Part shown: piece after piece, positions 50,031 through 60,234 of the stretch
Position numbering within the stretch: position 1 is the first letter of the stretch
Layout: every line of letters begins with the position of its first letter
DNA from: Odontocerum albicorne
Taxonomy: Eukaryota > Arthropoda > Insecta > Trichoptera > Odontoceridae
Length of the DNA: 64,000 nt
NCBI GenBank assembly: GCA_949825065.1
Contig: OX463864.1
Span: forward strand, 15,017,327-15,081,326
Direction of reading: 5' to 3'
Made by a program: the position numbers and the translations under genes
Notes under the pieces: generated by a model
Databases searched by the model: none
What the model was told of the DNA's origin: nothing
What the model saw: only the letters and a program-made list of their open reading frames with translations

Positions 50031-50309
50031 ACGACAGTAGATGTTAAAAAAATCAGATATGAGAACTCATCGTCCTGATATACTCGTACAGAAGAACCGT
50101 ATCAGGAAGAGATGTTTTGAGTGTGGTATTGATCTTCCCATAAATTTATAAGACGGGTTAAAAGAATTTTGTCTTACACGACGATCATAAATAAGCATTC
50201 ACATAAAAATTGTTAAGCGCGGTTTACTCGAAAGAACCGGATCAACTGAAACTGTTTTAATTTATAAATTTAAAAAAACCATAATGATTATTGATAAATA
50301 TTATTTATC

Positions 50310-50660
50310 AATAGTCAATGGGACACTAAAACGTATATACTCCAACTAGACAGTATCAAAATCTGCTGAGATGATAGTTTGTATTTTAGAATAAACATGG
50401 ATTTGAACAGTATTTTAGAATAAACATGGATGTGAAAGGGAATGAAATGGGGACGTGGAAAAAATACTGAAACGAACCGAATAAATAAATGCGTGCACCA
50501 AGAAGAAAATATGGATTGACAATGTATGACGGAATACGGAATGAAGTGATAAGAGATGAACGTGAGCTTAGAGCTGATGTGCTGAGTCAGATGAAGAAAA
50601 ACACTAAGATGATTTGAGCATGAGAAACAAATTAATGAAGCTACAAAGCAAATAAATATA
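50310..50660 (+). mobile_element. LINE-A fragment
   Basis: GGACACTAAAACGTATATAC and AGACAGTATCAAAATCTGCT precede EMGTWKKY-like, YDGIRNEVIRDEREL-like and DVLSQMKKNTKM-like readings in shifting frames. It merges into the 28-bp satellite near 50640 through TACAAAGCAAATAAATATAT, so the satellite unit may derive from the LINE-A TKQIYSAN region. Confidence 0.65.
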
Positions 50661-50723
50661 TAGTGAAGCTAACGAAACTATACATATAAATATACACTGA
50701 AGCTAACAAAACTATAAATATTA

Positions 50724-52004
50724 GGTCCTTACATATGAAATTGGCGTTTTGCCGTACTGGCAACTTTGATCTCAAATATCTTCTCTTTGGTTAGGAATTC
50801 CAAATTCAAATTTATACAGCTATTTACTCAAGTATTTGTGTTTCGAAAATTATAATTCATTTGTTTTTTCCTCAATTGTTTTTTTTCTTTGCGTCACTCA
50901 GTTTACAAAATGGAAAACTTGAAATATCGCGTTATTTACGAGTACGAGTTCCACCGTGGCACCAGTGCTGCAGAAACGGCTCGAAGAATTAATGATGTGT
51001 ATGGCGACGGTGCCGCAAAAGAAAACACAGTGCGTTTTTGGTTCCAACGTTTTCGTTCTGGAAATTTCGACCTGCAGAAAAAGCCCCGTGGACGGCCGGA
51101 GACCAAAGTTGATAATGAAGAATTGAAGGCTATTGTGGAAGCGGATCCATCGCAAACCACGTCCGAGTTAGCTACAGGCTGCGGTGTTAGTGATAAAACT
51201 GTTTTAATCCACTTGAAGCAAATTGGGAAGGTGAAAAAGCTTGAAAGGTGGGTACCTCACGAATTGAGTGAAGCAAATCAACAAACGCGCGTTGACTGCT
51301 GCGTTGCATTACTCAACCGGCACAATAATGAAGGGATTTTGAATCGAATCATTACCTGTGATGAAAAGTGGATCCTGTATGATAATCGGAAGCGCTCATC
51401 GCAATGGCTGAACCCTGCCGAACCAGCCAAACCATGCCCCAAGCGAAAATTGACTCCAAAAAAGTTACTTGTGAGCGTTTGGTGGACTAGTGCTGGTGTC
51501 GTTCACTACAGCTTTCTTAAATCTGGCCAGACGATTACGGCAGATGTCTATTGTCAGCAACTGCAAACCATGATGGAAAAGCTAGCTGCTAAACAACCGA
51601 GGCTGGTTAATCGCTCTAGGCCACTGCTGCTTCATGATAACGCTAGACCACACACTGCACAACAGACGGCTACCAAATTAGAAGAGCTTCAATTGGAATG
51701 TCTAAGACATCCACCGTACTCTCCGGACCTTGCCCCGACAGATTACTATTTTTTTCGAAATTTGGATAACTTCTTGCAAGGGAAAAAATTCAACTCCGAT
51801 GGGGCAGTCCAAACCGACTTCAAAGATTTTATTGATTCCCGTCCGAATGGTTTTTTTAGTAAAGGGATCGATGAACTACCTATGAGATGGCAAAAGTGCA
51901 TAGATAGCAATGGTACATACTTTGATTAAATAAATATATTATATTAAAAAAAAATCAACTTTATGTTCCTCCCAAACAAAACGCCAATTTCATATGTAAG
52001 GACC
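50724..52004 (+). mobile_element. intact mariner element, copy 2
   Basis: A 1281-bp element identical in structure to copy 1, in the opposite orientation. Ends GGTCCTTACATATGAAATTG and complement; TA on both sides (50722-50723, 52005-52006). It lies inside the 28-bp satellite, so the insertion is younger than that array. Confidence 0.96.
50910..51929 (+). CDS. mariner transposase (intact, DD34D)
   Basis: A 339-residue protein from ATG at 50910 to TAA at 51927-51929, identical to the copy at 39536-40555 except Thr for Ala at residue 90 (second helix-turn-helix, ELATGCGVS). The catalytic triad Asp151, Asp243 and Asp278 and the WVPHEL linker are intact. The leader of about 185 bases between the terminal repeat and the ATG matches copy 1 throughout, and no stop lies in the ORF. 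Predicted to bind the element's own ends and transpose it into TA sites. Whether the Ala/Thr change matters cannot be told from sequence. Confidence 0.95.
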   Translation: MENLKYRVIYEYEFHRGTSAAETARRINDVYGDGAAKENTVRFWFQRFRSGNFDLQKKPRGRPETKVDNEELKAIVEADPSQTTSELATGCGVSDKTVLIHLKQIGKVKKLERWVPHELSEANQQTRVDCCVALLNRHNNEGILNRIITCDEKWILYDNRKRSSQWLNPAEPAKPCPKRKLTPKKLLVSVWWTSAGVVHYSFLKSGQTITADVYCQQLQTMMEKLAAKQPRLVNRSRPLLLHDNARPHTAQQTATKLEELQLECLRHPPYSPDLAPTDYYFFRNLDNFLQGKKFNSDGAVQTDFKDFIDSRPNGFFSKGIDELPMRWQKCIDSNGTYFD

Positions 52005-52889
52005 TATAATATATAGTATTGTACATATAGAGTGAAGCTAAGAAAACTATAAATATACATTGAAGCTTACAAAACTATAAATATACAGTGAAGCTAGCAA
52101 AACTATACATATTAATATACAGTAAAGCTAACAAAACTTCAATATACAGTGAAGCTAACAAAACTATAAATATAAATATACAGTGAAGCTAATAAAACTA
52201 CAAATATACAGTGAAGCTAACAAAACTATAAATATACAGTGAAGCTAACCAAACTATAAATATAAATATACAGTGAAGCTAACAAAACTATAAATATACA
52301 GTAAAGCTAACCAAACTATAAATATAAATATACAGTGAAGCTAAGCAAACTATAAATATAAATATACAGTGAAGCTAACAAAACTATAATTATAAATATG
52401 CAGTGAAGCTAATAAAACTATAAATATGAAGTGATGCTAAGAAAACTATAAGTATACAGTGAAGCTAACAAAACTATAAACATACAGTGTAGCTAACATA
52501 ACAATAAATATAAATAAACAGTGAAACTAATCAAACTATAAGTTAACAGTGAAGCTAATAAAACTATAAATATACGGTGAAGCTAACAAAACAATAAATA
52601 AACCGTGAAGCTAACAATACTATAAATATACAGTGAAGCTAAAAAAACTATAAATATACACAGTTAAGCTAACATTACTATAAATATAAATATACAGTGA
52701 AGCTTACAAAACTATAAATATAAATAAACATTGAAGCTTACAAAACAATAAATATAAATATGCAGTGAAGCTAACAAAATTATAAGTATAAACATGAAGT
52801 GATGCTAACAAAACTATACTATATTACAGTGAAGCTAATAAAACTGTAAATATACAGTGAAGCTAAAAAAACAAATAAATATACAAACT

Positions 52890-53100
52890 AACAAAACAAA
52901 TATACAGTGCAAATGTGAGTGTAAGGCAGGATAGACGAAGGCCAAAAAAATACGGTGGGATCAAGTGAATGATATTTTGAAATAAGGAAATGTAAGAAGC
53001 ACGAAAAAGCGAAGCTGAATGAGTGCGGAAGACGTGAAATGTGTGTTAAGTTCGAAAGTCTAGCGCTCTGTCCTCTCTGAAATGTCAAATTGGTATAGCT
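52890..53100 (+). mobile_element. LINE-A 3' end fragment
   Basis: AAATATACAGTGCAAATGTG, GGATAGACGAAGGCCAAAA and GGGATCAAGTGAATGATATT, then TGTGTTAAGTTCGAAAGTCT and GTCCTCTCTGAAATGTCAAA: the last coding block and a shortened terminus. Confidence 0.65.
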
Positions 53101-53164
53101 GTATTATTTATTTATTGACTTCATTTTTAAACAAACTGGTGGGCTTATTGCCTCTCTTTAAGTG

Positions 53165-53260
53165 AACCTTGACGATCTCCATAGTCTAGTTGGCAAAAGC
53201 TGGCCTTCCACTCGGATGTGGCGGGCTAGATTCCCGATGGTACCAAAAAAAAGTTAAAAA
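53165..53260 (+). mobile_element. tRNA-derived SINE head
   Basis: GACGATCTCCATAGTCTAGT, TGGCAAAAGCTGGCCTTCCA and GTGGCGGGCTAGATTCCCGA resemble the head (A box degenerate, B box GGGCTAGATTCCC). The body is lost; a short SINE/LINE-B tail piece precedes it at 53130-53160. Confidence 0.5.
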
Positions 53261-53335
53261 GTTCGTCTGCTAACAATATTCGCATTCGCTGTATTGATGC
53301 CATACACTAACGATGGTATACTGATTGTTGCCTTG

Positions 53336-53470
53336 CGTACTAGTGGTTCTTAACCCAACGGTTCGATCACTGGGACCGAAGACAATATTGTTTCCCAGCC
53401 ACAGTTCTTCTTCAACGTGTTTGCAATATCGATTCGGGTGTGTTAAGAGGTATCATACAAACGAGAAAAA
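53336..53470 (+). repeat. dispersed CCCAGCC/CCCGGTCACG repeat with hAT-like start
   Basis: TAGTGGTTCTTAACCCAACG, GGTTCGATCACTGGGACCGA and AGACAATATTGTTTCCCAGC align with 37968-38080. TAGTGGTTCTTAACC strongly resembles a hAT terminal repeat, but the opposite end is not identified. Confidence 0.5.
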
Positions 53471-53494
53471 AAAACCACACAAACAAACTTCATC

Positions 53495-53830
53495 CTTGGC
53501 ATGCTTTTAGAAGCGACTGAAAAAAATCTTAATTTCTAGTCAGTAATATAACGTGTTTCATTCCGGTTTTTTTTCCTTTCATCTCCACCATTCCTTCCTT
53601 TTCCTTTGATTGATGATATCTTACTTTACAGGAAAAGGAATGTTCTGGTGATTGTTCGTCTTTGTGGGGTTTGTGGGCATATGCTCAAGTATGTGTTGAT
53701 GGATTTCGTGGGAATGGATAGTCATTTGAATGATTTATGCGACCATGTAACTTGCTTCATTTACTTTTGTCTGATTGGTTGGAAAAGATTACCGTCTGAC
53801 AGTAAGCCCGCCAGATTGTATATGCAATAA
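53495..53830 (+). mobile_element. LINE-B 3' end
   Basis: The last ORF residues (CFKKRLKKS-like, frame-shifted at 53498-53540) precede a full 3' UTR: TTCCGGTTTTTTTTCCTTTC, CATCTCCACCATTCC, GAAAAGGAATGTTCTGGTG, GGGCATATGCTCAAGTATG, ACCATGTAACTTGCTTC, TTGGTTGGAAAAGATTACCG and CCGCCAGATTGTATATGCAA. Confidence 0.75.
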
Positions 53831-53884
53831 AAGAGTTAAACAAAATAAAACAAAAGTATACAAATAAAGTTATACGGTCGGCAA

Positions 53885-54010
53885 AAGTGATTCAAATTAT
53901 AATTAATTTATCTATTATTTTTGTTTCTTTCCTTCTCACCGTCCATAATTCCCTACCATACAATGCTACGGTAAATACCAAACGTATTAGTTCTTCCAAA
54001 AGCTTAACAC
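53885..54010 (-). pseudogene. reverse transcriptase C-terminal fragment
   Basis: The minus-strand reading LLEELIRLVFTVALYGRELW then TVRRKETKIIDKL matches the VALYGSETWTL(R)KKDxKxI pattern of insect LINE C-termini. Short, with no further blocks. Confidence 0.5.
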
Positions 54011-54705
54011 AATATATCTATTTATGTCTATCTTCTATCTATCTATCTATCTATATAAATAAAAATGTAAATGTTCGTATATTAAAAATCTCTAATCTCC
54101 GAAAGCTCTTCACCGATTGCTTTGAAATTTTGACAAAAGGTTGCATTCGTATACGAAAATGTTTACATATTTTTTTATATATGGTTGTATATAAAAAGTT
54201 TATAAATTAGACGAAATAACGTTTGCTTCTCCTGCAGCGACACAAGCAAACGTAAAAACGTAAAAACGCTCGCTATACTAAATAATTTATGCGTCATTTC
54301 GTAATGTGTGCGTCGTTGACATGTAGCTCTAAAAAATATATGTTTCACTAAATTTTTTTAACTTATTTTTCAGTTCAATTAGCGGTGAAATTGAATTGTG
54401 TTGATTGATTTTCATTTGAATTCAAACCACATCGTGAATTGACCTCTTGGAGTGACGCGATCATGTGCTTCAGAGAGACGGCGTGATGTTGGTATGTACA
54501 TTTTTTACAAACGTCATATTTAATTTTAACGGACTGCCAAATTTTTGCTAATTTTTAACAAGATGTATTAATTTGTCATTATTGTTAGTTTTTTGTAATG
54601 TATTTACCTAAATAACTTGCTATTTATTAGAATCGAGCCTTATATTAAAGTCGATAAAATAATTAAAATTACTGAACGTAGTTACAAATATTAGACGTAT
54701 TGGGG

Positions 54706-54862
54706 GAAATTTGTCTGCAATTTAGTGACGTCAAAAGAATTGGTTGAAAAAATATTTCCTAATATTCAAATCAATTATAAGAATCACGATTGGCTGAGTG
54801 AACAAGCTATTCTTGCCGCCAAGAACAAAGACGTCTACGAACTTAACAATATTAGTACTTTC
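54706..54862 (+). pseudogene. Helitron helicase internal fragment
   Basis: Plus strand, one frame: KFVCNLVTSKELVEKIFPNI then QINYKNHDWLSEQAILAAKN and KDVYELNNI. This is the part of the Helitron PIF1-like helicase between motif III and motif V (FPxxxxNYKNxDWLxERAILAxxNxxVxELN). It is collinear with, and downstream of, the portion where the 35040-35755 helicase breaks off, so the two Helitrons carry complementary pieces. Confidence 0.75.
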
Positions 54863-54938
54863 AGCCACTCTCAGCCTGTCGCGTTCATTCAAACGTAACA
54901 ACTTAGAATGAACGCGACAGGCTGAGAGTGGCTGAAAG
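54858..54938. repeat. perfect 32-bp inverted repeat, 17-base loop
   Basis: 54858-54889 and 54907-54938 are exact reverse complements (arm starts CTTTCAGCCACTCTCAGCCT). The right arm codes NERDRLRVAER in the basic-ORF frame, so the left arm is an inverted duplication of that codon block. The loop is CAAACGTAACAACTTAG. Confidence 0.95.
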
Positions 54939-55249
54939 ACGTCAAAAATATTGTACACCCACAAGCATTGTGAAATTAAACATATTAGAAACGTGTGCTT
55001 TCTCTTTTCTTTCTTTTCCATTTAACTAGACTGAGCCACAGCAACGCGTGGCCGGGTACAGCTAGTAAAAAATAAAAACTGCAAATAATCAGTAAATAAA
55101 TACAGTATGAAACGGGCTTAATTCTCTCAACATACAAAGTTTCTATGTAGTACTCGTATATAAAATGTCCCTCTTTATAAACCCTTTTTAGGGAAAAAAA
55201 TTTCACTTTGCAAAATTCATTAATTAATTTTTATGGTACCCTTAAACAT

Positions 55250-55340
55250 ACCTTAATTGGCATTGCTAAAGAGCGTGACCGGGAGACAACATGGTTTTCG
55301 GTCTCAGTAATCGAGCCTATGGGTTTTTAGAACTACTTTA
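55250..55340 (-). repeat. dispersed CCCGGTCACG repeat
   Basis: GAGCGTGACCGGGAGACAAC and ATGGTTTTCGGTCTCAGTAA, then TCGAGCCTA, are the reverse complement of the family at 37968 and 53336. Confidence 0.55.
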
Positions 55341-55407
55341 GTAGGCAATGACACTCGCATATGTCTTGCGCTCATTAGTGTTATTTTTATATTTTTCTTT
55401 TATATTT

Positions 55408-55490
55408 AAGGTCCCATCGGGAATCGAACCCGAAACACCCGGGTGTAAATGGAGTGTCTTACCAACTGGGTCACGATGGTCGCCAAATTT
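55408..55490 (-). mobile_element. tRNA-derived SINE head
   Basis: Minus strand: GGCGACCATCGTGACCCAGT then TGGTAAGACACTCCATTTAC and CGGGTTCGATTCCCGATGGG. Both Pol III boxes are clear. It lacks a cloverleaf-complete tRNA (no paired acceptor ends), so I call it SINE, not tRNA. Confidence 0.65.
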
Positions 55491-55529
55491 AAAAATATAT
55501 AACTAATATAACGTTATATTTTATTTATA

Positions 55530-55655
55530 GTTAAGGCATTAACACTGTCGAGGTTTAAAGATATTGTAATTTGTTTCACGAAACACTGTTTATTCCATTT
55601 TATGTGGATAAAGTGGAATAAACAGTGTTTGATAAAACAAATTATAAAATAATAT
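55530..55655. repeat. Penelope-like tail repeats, inverted pair (outer parts only)
   Basis: AAGGCATTAACACTGTCGAG, GAAACACTGTTTATTCCATT and then AAGTGGAATAAACAGTGTTT, GATAAAACAAATTATAA. The minus and plus copies meet at the AAAGTGGAATAAACAG block, and the ribozyme-like core is deleted. Arms of roughly 40 bases. Confidence 0.7.
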
Positions 55656-55840
55656 AACTTTATTTTATCTTTTGAAAACAAATTACGAATAAAATGTGTA
55701 TCAGTAAAAATATTATTTTGAAATAAATATAATTCGATTCCTATAAAAAATGCGTAGGCTGAAAACTTATAATTTGATGGGGGAAAAATTCGATTATGTA
55801 CAATTTACGTATAATAACAATGAAAACGTAAATAATTCTG

Positions 55841-55920
55841 TATCTAAGTAACGTTTTTTATACTAGGTAATCCACTCAAACTAGGATGATTTGTGCCACC
55901 AAATTAAATTCACTGTGCAA

Positions 55921-55954
<34 letters not shown>

Positions 55955-56840
55955 TGGCCAGTTTATTGCCATGTGGCAATCTCTTCCAACCAACCAGAAA
56001 GATGTTTTTATAGGCCCTAAGTGTTAACCAACATTCATTGGACGCGATAAATATATGGTTTTTAGTAAATCGAATTGTCTCGTAAAGGACAACCGAAAAA
56101 CACTTTGTCTTTAGTTTCATCATCTAGCCATACGCGAAGCCAGGATCATTCACAATACCCATTCTATATGTATCTAAGTAACTTTTTTTATACTAGGCAA
56201 TCCACTCAAACTAGGATGATTTATGCCACCAAATTAAATTCACTGTGCAACATTTTTTTTTTTTTATTATTTTTTTTTTTTATCTGGCGAGATTATTGCC
56301 ATGTGGCAATCTCTTCCAACCAACAAGAAAGATGTTTTTATAGGCCCTAAGTGTTAATCAACATTCATTGGACGCGATAAATATATGGTTTTTAGTAAAT
56401 CGAATTGTCTCGTAAAGGACAACCGAAAAACACTTTGTCTTTAGTTTCATCATCTAGCCATACGCGAAGCCAGGATCATTCACAATACCCATTCTATATG
56501 TATCTAAGTAACTTTTTTTATACTAGGCAATCCACTCAAACTAGGATGATTTATGCCACCAAATTAAATTCACTTTGCAACATTTTTTTTTTTTTATTAT
56601 TATTTTTTTTTTATTTTTTTTTTACCTGGCGAGATTATTGCCATGTGGAAATCTCTTCCAACCAACAAGAAAGATGTTTTTATAGGCCCTAAGTGTTAAT
56701 CAACATTCATTGGACGCGATAAATATATGGTTTTTAGTAAATCGAATTGTCTCGTAAAGGACAACCGAAAAACACTTTGTCTTTAGTTTCATCATCTAAG
56801 CCATACGCGAAGCCAGGATTATTCACAACACCCATTCTGT
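55841..56840. repeat. 330-bp tandem repeat, three units
   Basis: TATCTAAGTAAC at 55841, 56171 and 56501 marks exact 330-base spacing. Each unit has ACTAGGCAATCCACTCAAAC, GATGATTTATGCCACC, a long T run, the SINE/LINE-B tail in reverse (TTATTGCCATGTGGCAATCT, CTTCCAACCAACAAGAAAGA) and GGACGCGATAAATATATGG. Two almost identical 91-95-codon plus-strand frames (56075, 56405) arise from the duplication and have no recognised domain. Segments also occur singly at 2130-2290, 16305-16370 and 58545-58640. Confidence 0.92.
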
Positions 56841-57009
56841 AAAGGTGACTGGCCACCACGCAGTGCCACGTCCGCAAACGACACATGACAGGCACTTCCA
56901 CCTTGTCCATTCGTAATATATTAAACCATTATTTTTTATTTTAAAGGGATAGATTCTTGGATTGATTTATATCTATATCCTTTATTTACACCAGTTATAA
57001 CTCAATCCA

Positions 57010-57520
57010 ACGCCCATCGGAGTCAAGTATCATGTTTGATTTTATTAAAAGATCAGTTACAAAGATGCGTTCTCTTCTTGTGCAAGCCGCGACAAGAGCC
57101 GCTCACAGACGTGCAAACGAGTCAACTTTTGTTCTGCAGTCAAAAAACGTGAGACCAATCGAGTAACCTTAGGTCTTTTGTGATTATGGGTTGAATGCTC
57201 CCATAACTTATTCCTATCTCAGAACCAATTTCGGAAACCGCCAAACGTCGGTCGCCTACCATAGGATCACAACTGTCGTTAATGTTATGTTCGATTATGC
57301 TCGTCCGTGGGCGACGATCAAGGCACTCGTTTTCGACCCCTTCACGGCCTTTAATGAACTCTTTATGCCAGGCAAACACACGGAGCTTTGACAGTATTTA
57401 TTCCCAAACTGTACCATCAGTCCCTGCAGAATTTCGGCCGGTTTTACATCCTCACGAGCGAGAAACTTGATAATTATGCGTTGCGCAATCGACGGGTGCA
57501 CCTCTTTCTCAAACATAGTG
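57010..57520 (-). pseudogene. mariner transposase relic (N-terminal to linker)
   Basis: Minus strand from about 57516: FEKEVHPSIAQRIIIKFLAR, AEILQGLMVQFGNKYCQSSV, a frameshift, WHKEFIKGREGVENECLDRR, then RRLAVSEIGSEIGISYGSIQ, ITKDLRLLDWSHVF and, after another shift, LTAEQKLTRLHVCERLLSRL to about 57030. The blocks correspond to the helix-turn-helix region and linker of a mariner clade whose members are common in insect genomes. The sequence breaks off before the first catalytic Asp. No terminal repeats identified. Confidence 0.7.
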
Positions 57521-58184
57521 TGCCATACTTATGACGGAATCTGCTGAGACTGGCCGACCGCTCTCCCCACCCAACACTCCTCGAGGCAGCCGCGCACTCT
57601 GTTTAAAATTACGCGCTCTAAAACAAAAGTCTCGTTTATATTTGATCCACCACATCGTAATTCAATATACTCGTATAAATTTAGATGAATGGCGTAATAT
57701 TTTAAAGTAGCGTTAGGTTACTACTGACCTTCTGACAATATTTTGTAATTTTCCGTTCAATATTTTCAAATCGCGGTTCTCTACTACGAGTAACTGAAAC
57801 CGCGAACAAGGAGGGGCCTCCTGTACCTGATATGAATATCACGGAGCGCATAATGAAAAAAGGAGGTAAAAGCATTCTAGAGTATAGAAGCAATAAAGCA
57901 GAGTAGCTACGACTAATGACCTGACATTAGTGCCCGTCTTTCGGGACACAATGCCCTTTTTTGTCGTCATTAATATGCGCCCATTAATTTATTGGCGTTG
58001 TAAAAGGCAGGTCGAATATCGACGGGTTTAGGGGGTCGTAAAAATATTGATATGTTAAATCTATTTGATCGACTTATGCGGAAAATATTCAAGACTCAGG
58101 GACAGGCTTCAATAGGTGCATTGTGTGCGGTGCACGAAGGCATTCAATATCAGTGAGGACCAAAAAAAATCATGTTATTTATAT
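57521..58184. other. unassigned
   Basis: GC-richer bits at 57530-57600 and 57900-58030 (GGTCGAATATCGACGG includes a short hairpin TCGA-TATCGA). No gene or known repeat recognised. Confidence 0.3.
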
Positions 58185-58405
58185 GTTATTTAAAGGTAAG
58201 ACATTAACATTGTGGAGGTTTAAAGATGTATTTTTTTTATCAAACACTTTATTTCACTTTATGTAACCGTATAACCCTACCGGTCTCAATCAGGGGAGCA
58301 CAAACAAGACTTGATGATGAGGTGAAAACTTTGAAATTGGTAGGGTTATACCGTTACATAAAGTGGAATAAACAGTGTTTGATAAAACAAATTACAATGC
58401 ATTTA
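58185..58405. repeat. Penelope-like tail repeats, inverted pair
   Basis: Minus copy 58185-58310 (AAGACATTAACATTGTGGAG, TATCAAACACTTTATTTCAC, CGTATAACCCTACCGG, GGGGAGCACAAACAAGAC) and plus copy 58305-58405 (TTGATGATGAGGTGAAAACT, TTGAAATTGGTAGGGTTATA, AGTGTTTGATAAAACAAATT). The minus copy has a deletion across the core; the plus copy has GAAATTGGTA for GAAACCGGTA. Confidence 0.75.
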
Positions 58406-58894
58406 TTTAATTTGTTTATTTAAAGTCAAATTAACATTTCGAATAAAAAAAATGTCTATTAAAAATTAACATTGAGAAATAAGGAGTATTACCTGAAACT
58501 TTTAATTGCCTAGAATTGTCATTTAAAAAAAATGTTGTACTACACTGACTCATATAATTGCATAACGACTTGAAATTGATGGCACAAATCATCCTAATTT
58601 GGGTGCATTGCCTTTTAATAAAAAAGGAGTGTTACACGATACAAAAAAATTGACAAGACGAGCCAAACACAAAAAAACAAATTCATACAATGTATTTAAG
58701 GCAATTCATCCCGGCAAGCACATCTATGCATTACTCTTGTAAGAAATCAAAGTCATCTTGAAATACACACAATGCCCATACTGATTGCGCAATGTGTTTA
58801 GTCTTACTATACAGGCGTTATACAAAACATTAGTTGTAACTTATTACCTTATAAAATATTATTTAGCACACATGAAAATCGAAAATATTCACTA
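58406..58894. other. mostly unassigned; reversed piece of the 330-bp repeat at 58545-58640
   Basis: ATGGCACAAATCATCCTAAT and TTGGGTGCATTGCCTTTTAA are the reverse complement of the AGGxAATxCACxCAAACTAGGATGATTT segment of the 330-bp unit. Nothing else recognised. Confidence 0.4.
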
Positions 58895-59170
58895 TTCGAT
58901 ACATACATACCATCACGCTGTCTACCTGCTGAGGTAGGCAGAAGAGATCGACAGATTTTCCTATCTCGACACATACATCACTTCTCTAAATCCATACAGC
59001 TCCTACGATTTCTCCCAATTCTTACATTTCTTTCTTTCTAAATATTATTCACTTGCTCCAACCATCCTTTCTTTAGTCTTCTTCTATTACATCATCCACT
59101 CAGATTTGCTCTATTTATTTGTTTTGTTTTTCTGTCTTCATTTATTTGTTTCACGTACTCAAAGCACTAT
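58895..59170 (-). mobile_element. LINE-A 3' end fragment
   Basis: Plus strand: ATACATACCATCACGCTGTC, CTGCTGAGGTAGGCAGAAGA, ATTTTCCTATCTCGACACAT, CTCCTACGATTTCTCCCAAT and TTTGTTTTGTTTTTCTGTCT in reverse family order. Confidence 0.7.
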
Positions 59171-59294
59171 TCGATGGAAGGAAAAAAAATTTAAATAATG
59201 TAAATATTTATTTGGAAATTAATTTACATTAAATTTTCTACCACAAGTAGAATCACCTTACCATAAAGCAAGACTGGGATTTATAAGGTTGTCT

Positions 59295-59475
59295 TGTGTT
59301 TTGTTACCTGCCGGGTTTAGTGCCAAGAGTCAATAATACTTTTCAATCAACAAAAAAAATGTTAAAGAAAACCGTACTGAAATCCTTTTTTGCAAAAAAG
59401 GTACAAAAAGAAATCGAACTTGCAGCCTTAGGGTTGGAACAATATTTTCAAACTGTCACTACGGTTGTCATCTTA
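59295..59475 (-). mobile_element. tRNA-derived SINE (old copy)
   Basis: Minus strand: ATGACAACCGTAGTGACAGT, AAGGCTGCAAGTTCGATTTC (B box), a linker, AAGGATTTCAGTACGGTTTT of the body and a mutated tail GATTGAAAAGTATTATTGAC, GGCACTAAACCCGGCAGG. Strongly diverged. Confidence 0.5.
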
Positions 59476-59504
59476 ATGTTCAGTGGGCACCATTAATTGG
59501 TTGT

Positions 59505-59640
59505 AGGAGCATTGGCAGGCTAGCAAATAGGTGGATAGATGACACAGTAGAGTTGCTGGCTGTAACTGGATGCATAAGGCCAACAGCTGGTAATGATAGT
59601 ATATGTGAAGATATAAAACTTGGAGATAGCCTTACTATTC
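59505..59640 (+). pseudogene. LINE C-terminal fragment (RW.DD type)
   Basis: The plus strand reads RSIGRLANRWIDDTVELLAV then TGCIRPTAGND. The GRPxxRWxDDxxxxAG pattern is typical of the last residues of insect RTE-type LINE proteins. Short. Confidence 0.45.
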
Positions 59641-60234
59641 TCAGACAAATTTTATTTTCAGATATTTTCAGATTTCGCACTTTGGCTACACAATCCCTGA
59701 CGTCGGCCCTATCTTAGACTTTTTTTTTGTTCTAAACGTGTGAATGTTAAGATATATAGAAACTATGTACGTAATTTCACATTCCAAACATTTTTTTATT
59801 TGACTGATACACGTGAATGTGAGGATGTGTTTGAAATGCATAAGACAGTTTTCACACTCGAATCGACTGATCGAATATCTCATACTACTCGTACTTGGAA
59901 TGTGAAAATATATGAGGAGTGAGTTCGGTGATTTCACACTCTTTATGGTTGATTGATTTTTGTAAGACTTTTATTTCAAGGATCGAATCAAGAATAAAAA
60001 ATAAATAAAATGTTTCTTGGTCAGTAATAAAATTAAGGCGTTCATCACAAGATCAGTAATAAATTATTAAAAAACTAATCGTATATTTTAAATTTTACTG
60101 AAACCACGGGATGGATTATAAACGTACCATAAGTTTTTATTATTTCTTTCGAGGATATAATTAAAACGGTCATTGATTTACACCCAACCATCGTTATGTT
60201 GATTTGTCATTTGGATTGGTAGGTCCTTTTGCAC
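59641..60234. other. unassigned; imperfect inverted duplication at about 59735-59935
   Basis: TTTCACATTCCAA near 59775-59790 and TTGGAATGTGAAAATATATG near 59895-59915 are complementary, with further GTGAATGT motifs between. It could be a decayed foldback element. No gene recognised. Confidence 0.35.

Larger units (their letters stand above)
50640..52880. repeat. 28-bp minisatellite array interrupted by mariner copy 2
   Basis: About 30 units of ATATACAGTGAAGCTAACAA plus AACTATAA (some with an extra AATATA) occupy 52010-52880, with a few at 50640-50722. The mariner at 50724-52004 sits between. Units are moderately diverged. The array ends at 52860-52890 in AACAAATATACAGTGCAAAT, which is LINE-A sequence, supporting origin by tandem multiplication of a LINE-A segment. 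Confidence 0.92.
54050..55065 (+). mobile_element. Helitron with canonical ends (non-autonomous, composite)
   Basis: 5' end TCTATATAAATAAAAATG at 54050; 3' end GCGTGGCCGGGTACAGCTAG at 55065. It sits between A (54049) and T (55066), as Helitrons do, without target duplication. The 5' 400 bases match the 33690 Helitron (CTCTAATCTCCGAAAGCTCT, TTTTGACAAAAGGTTGCATT). Internal content: an unassigned ~230-base stretch, a helicase fragment (54706-54862), a perfect palindrome (54858-54938) made from the N-terminal basic ORF, then the common 3' part (CCCACAAGCATTGTGAAATT onward). Confidence 0.88.

Noticed and set aside
56075..56692. Two near-identical 91/95-residue frames as paralogous small genes
   Set aside because: Created by the 330-bp tandem duplication and crossing a poly-T run; no domain, and the third unit does not keep the frame.
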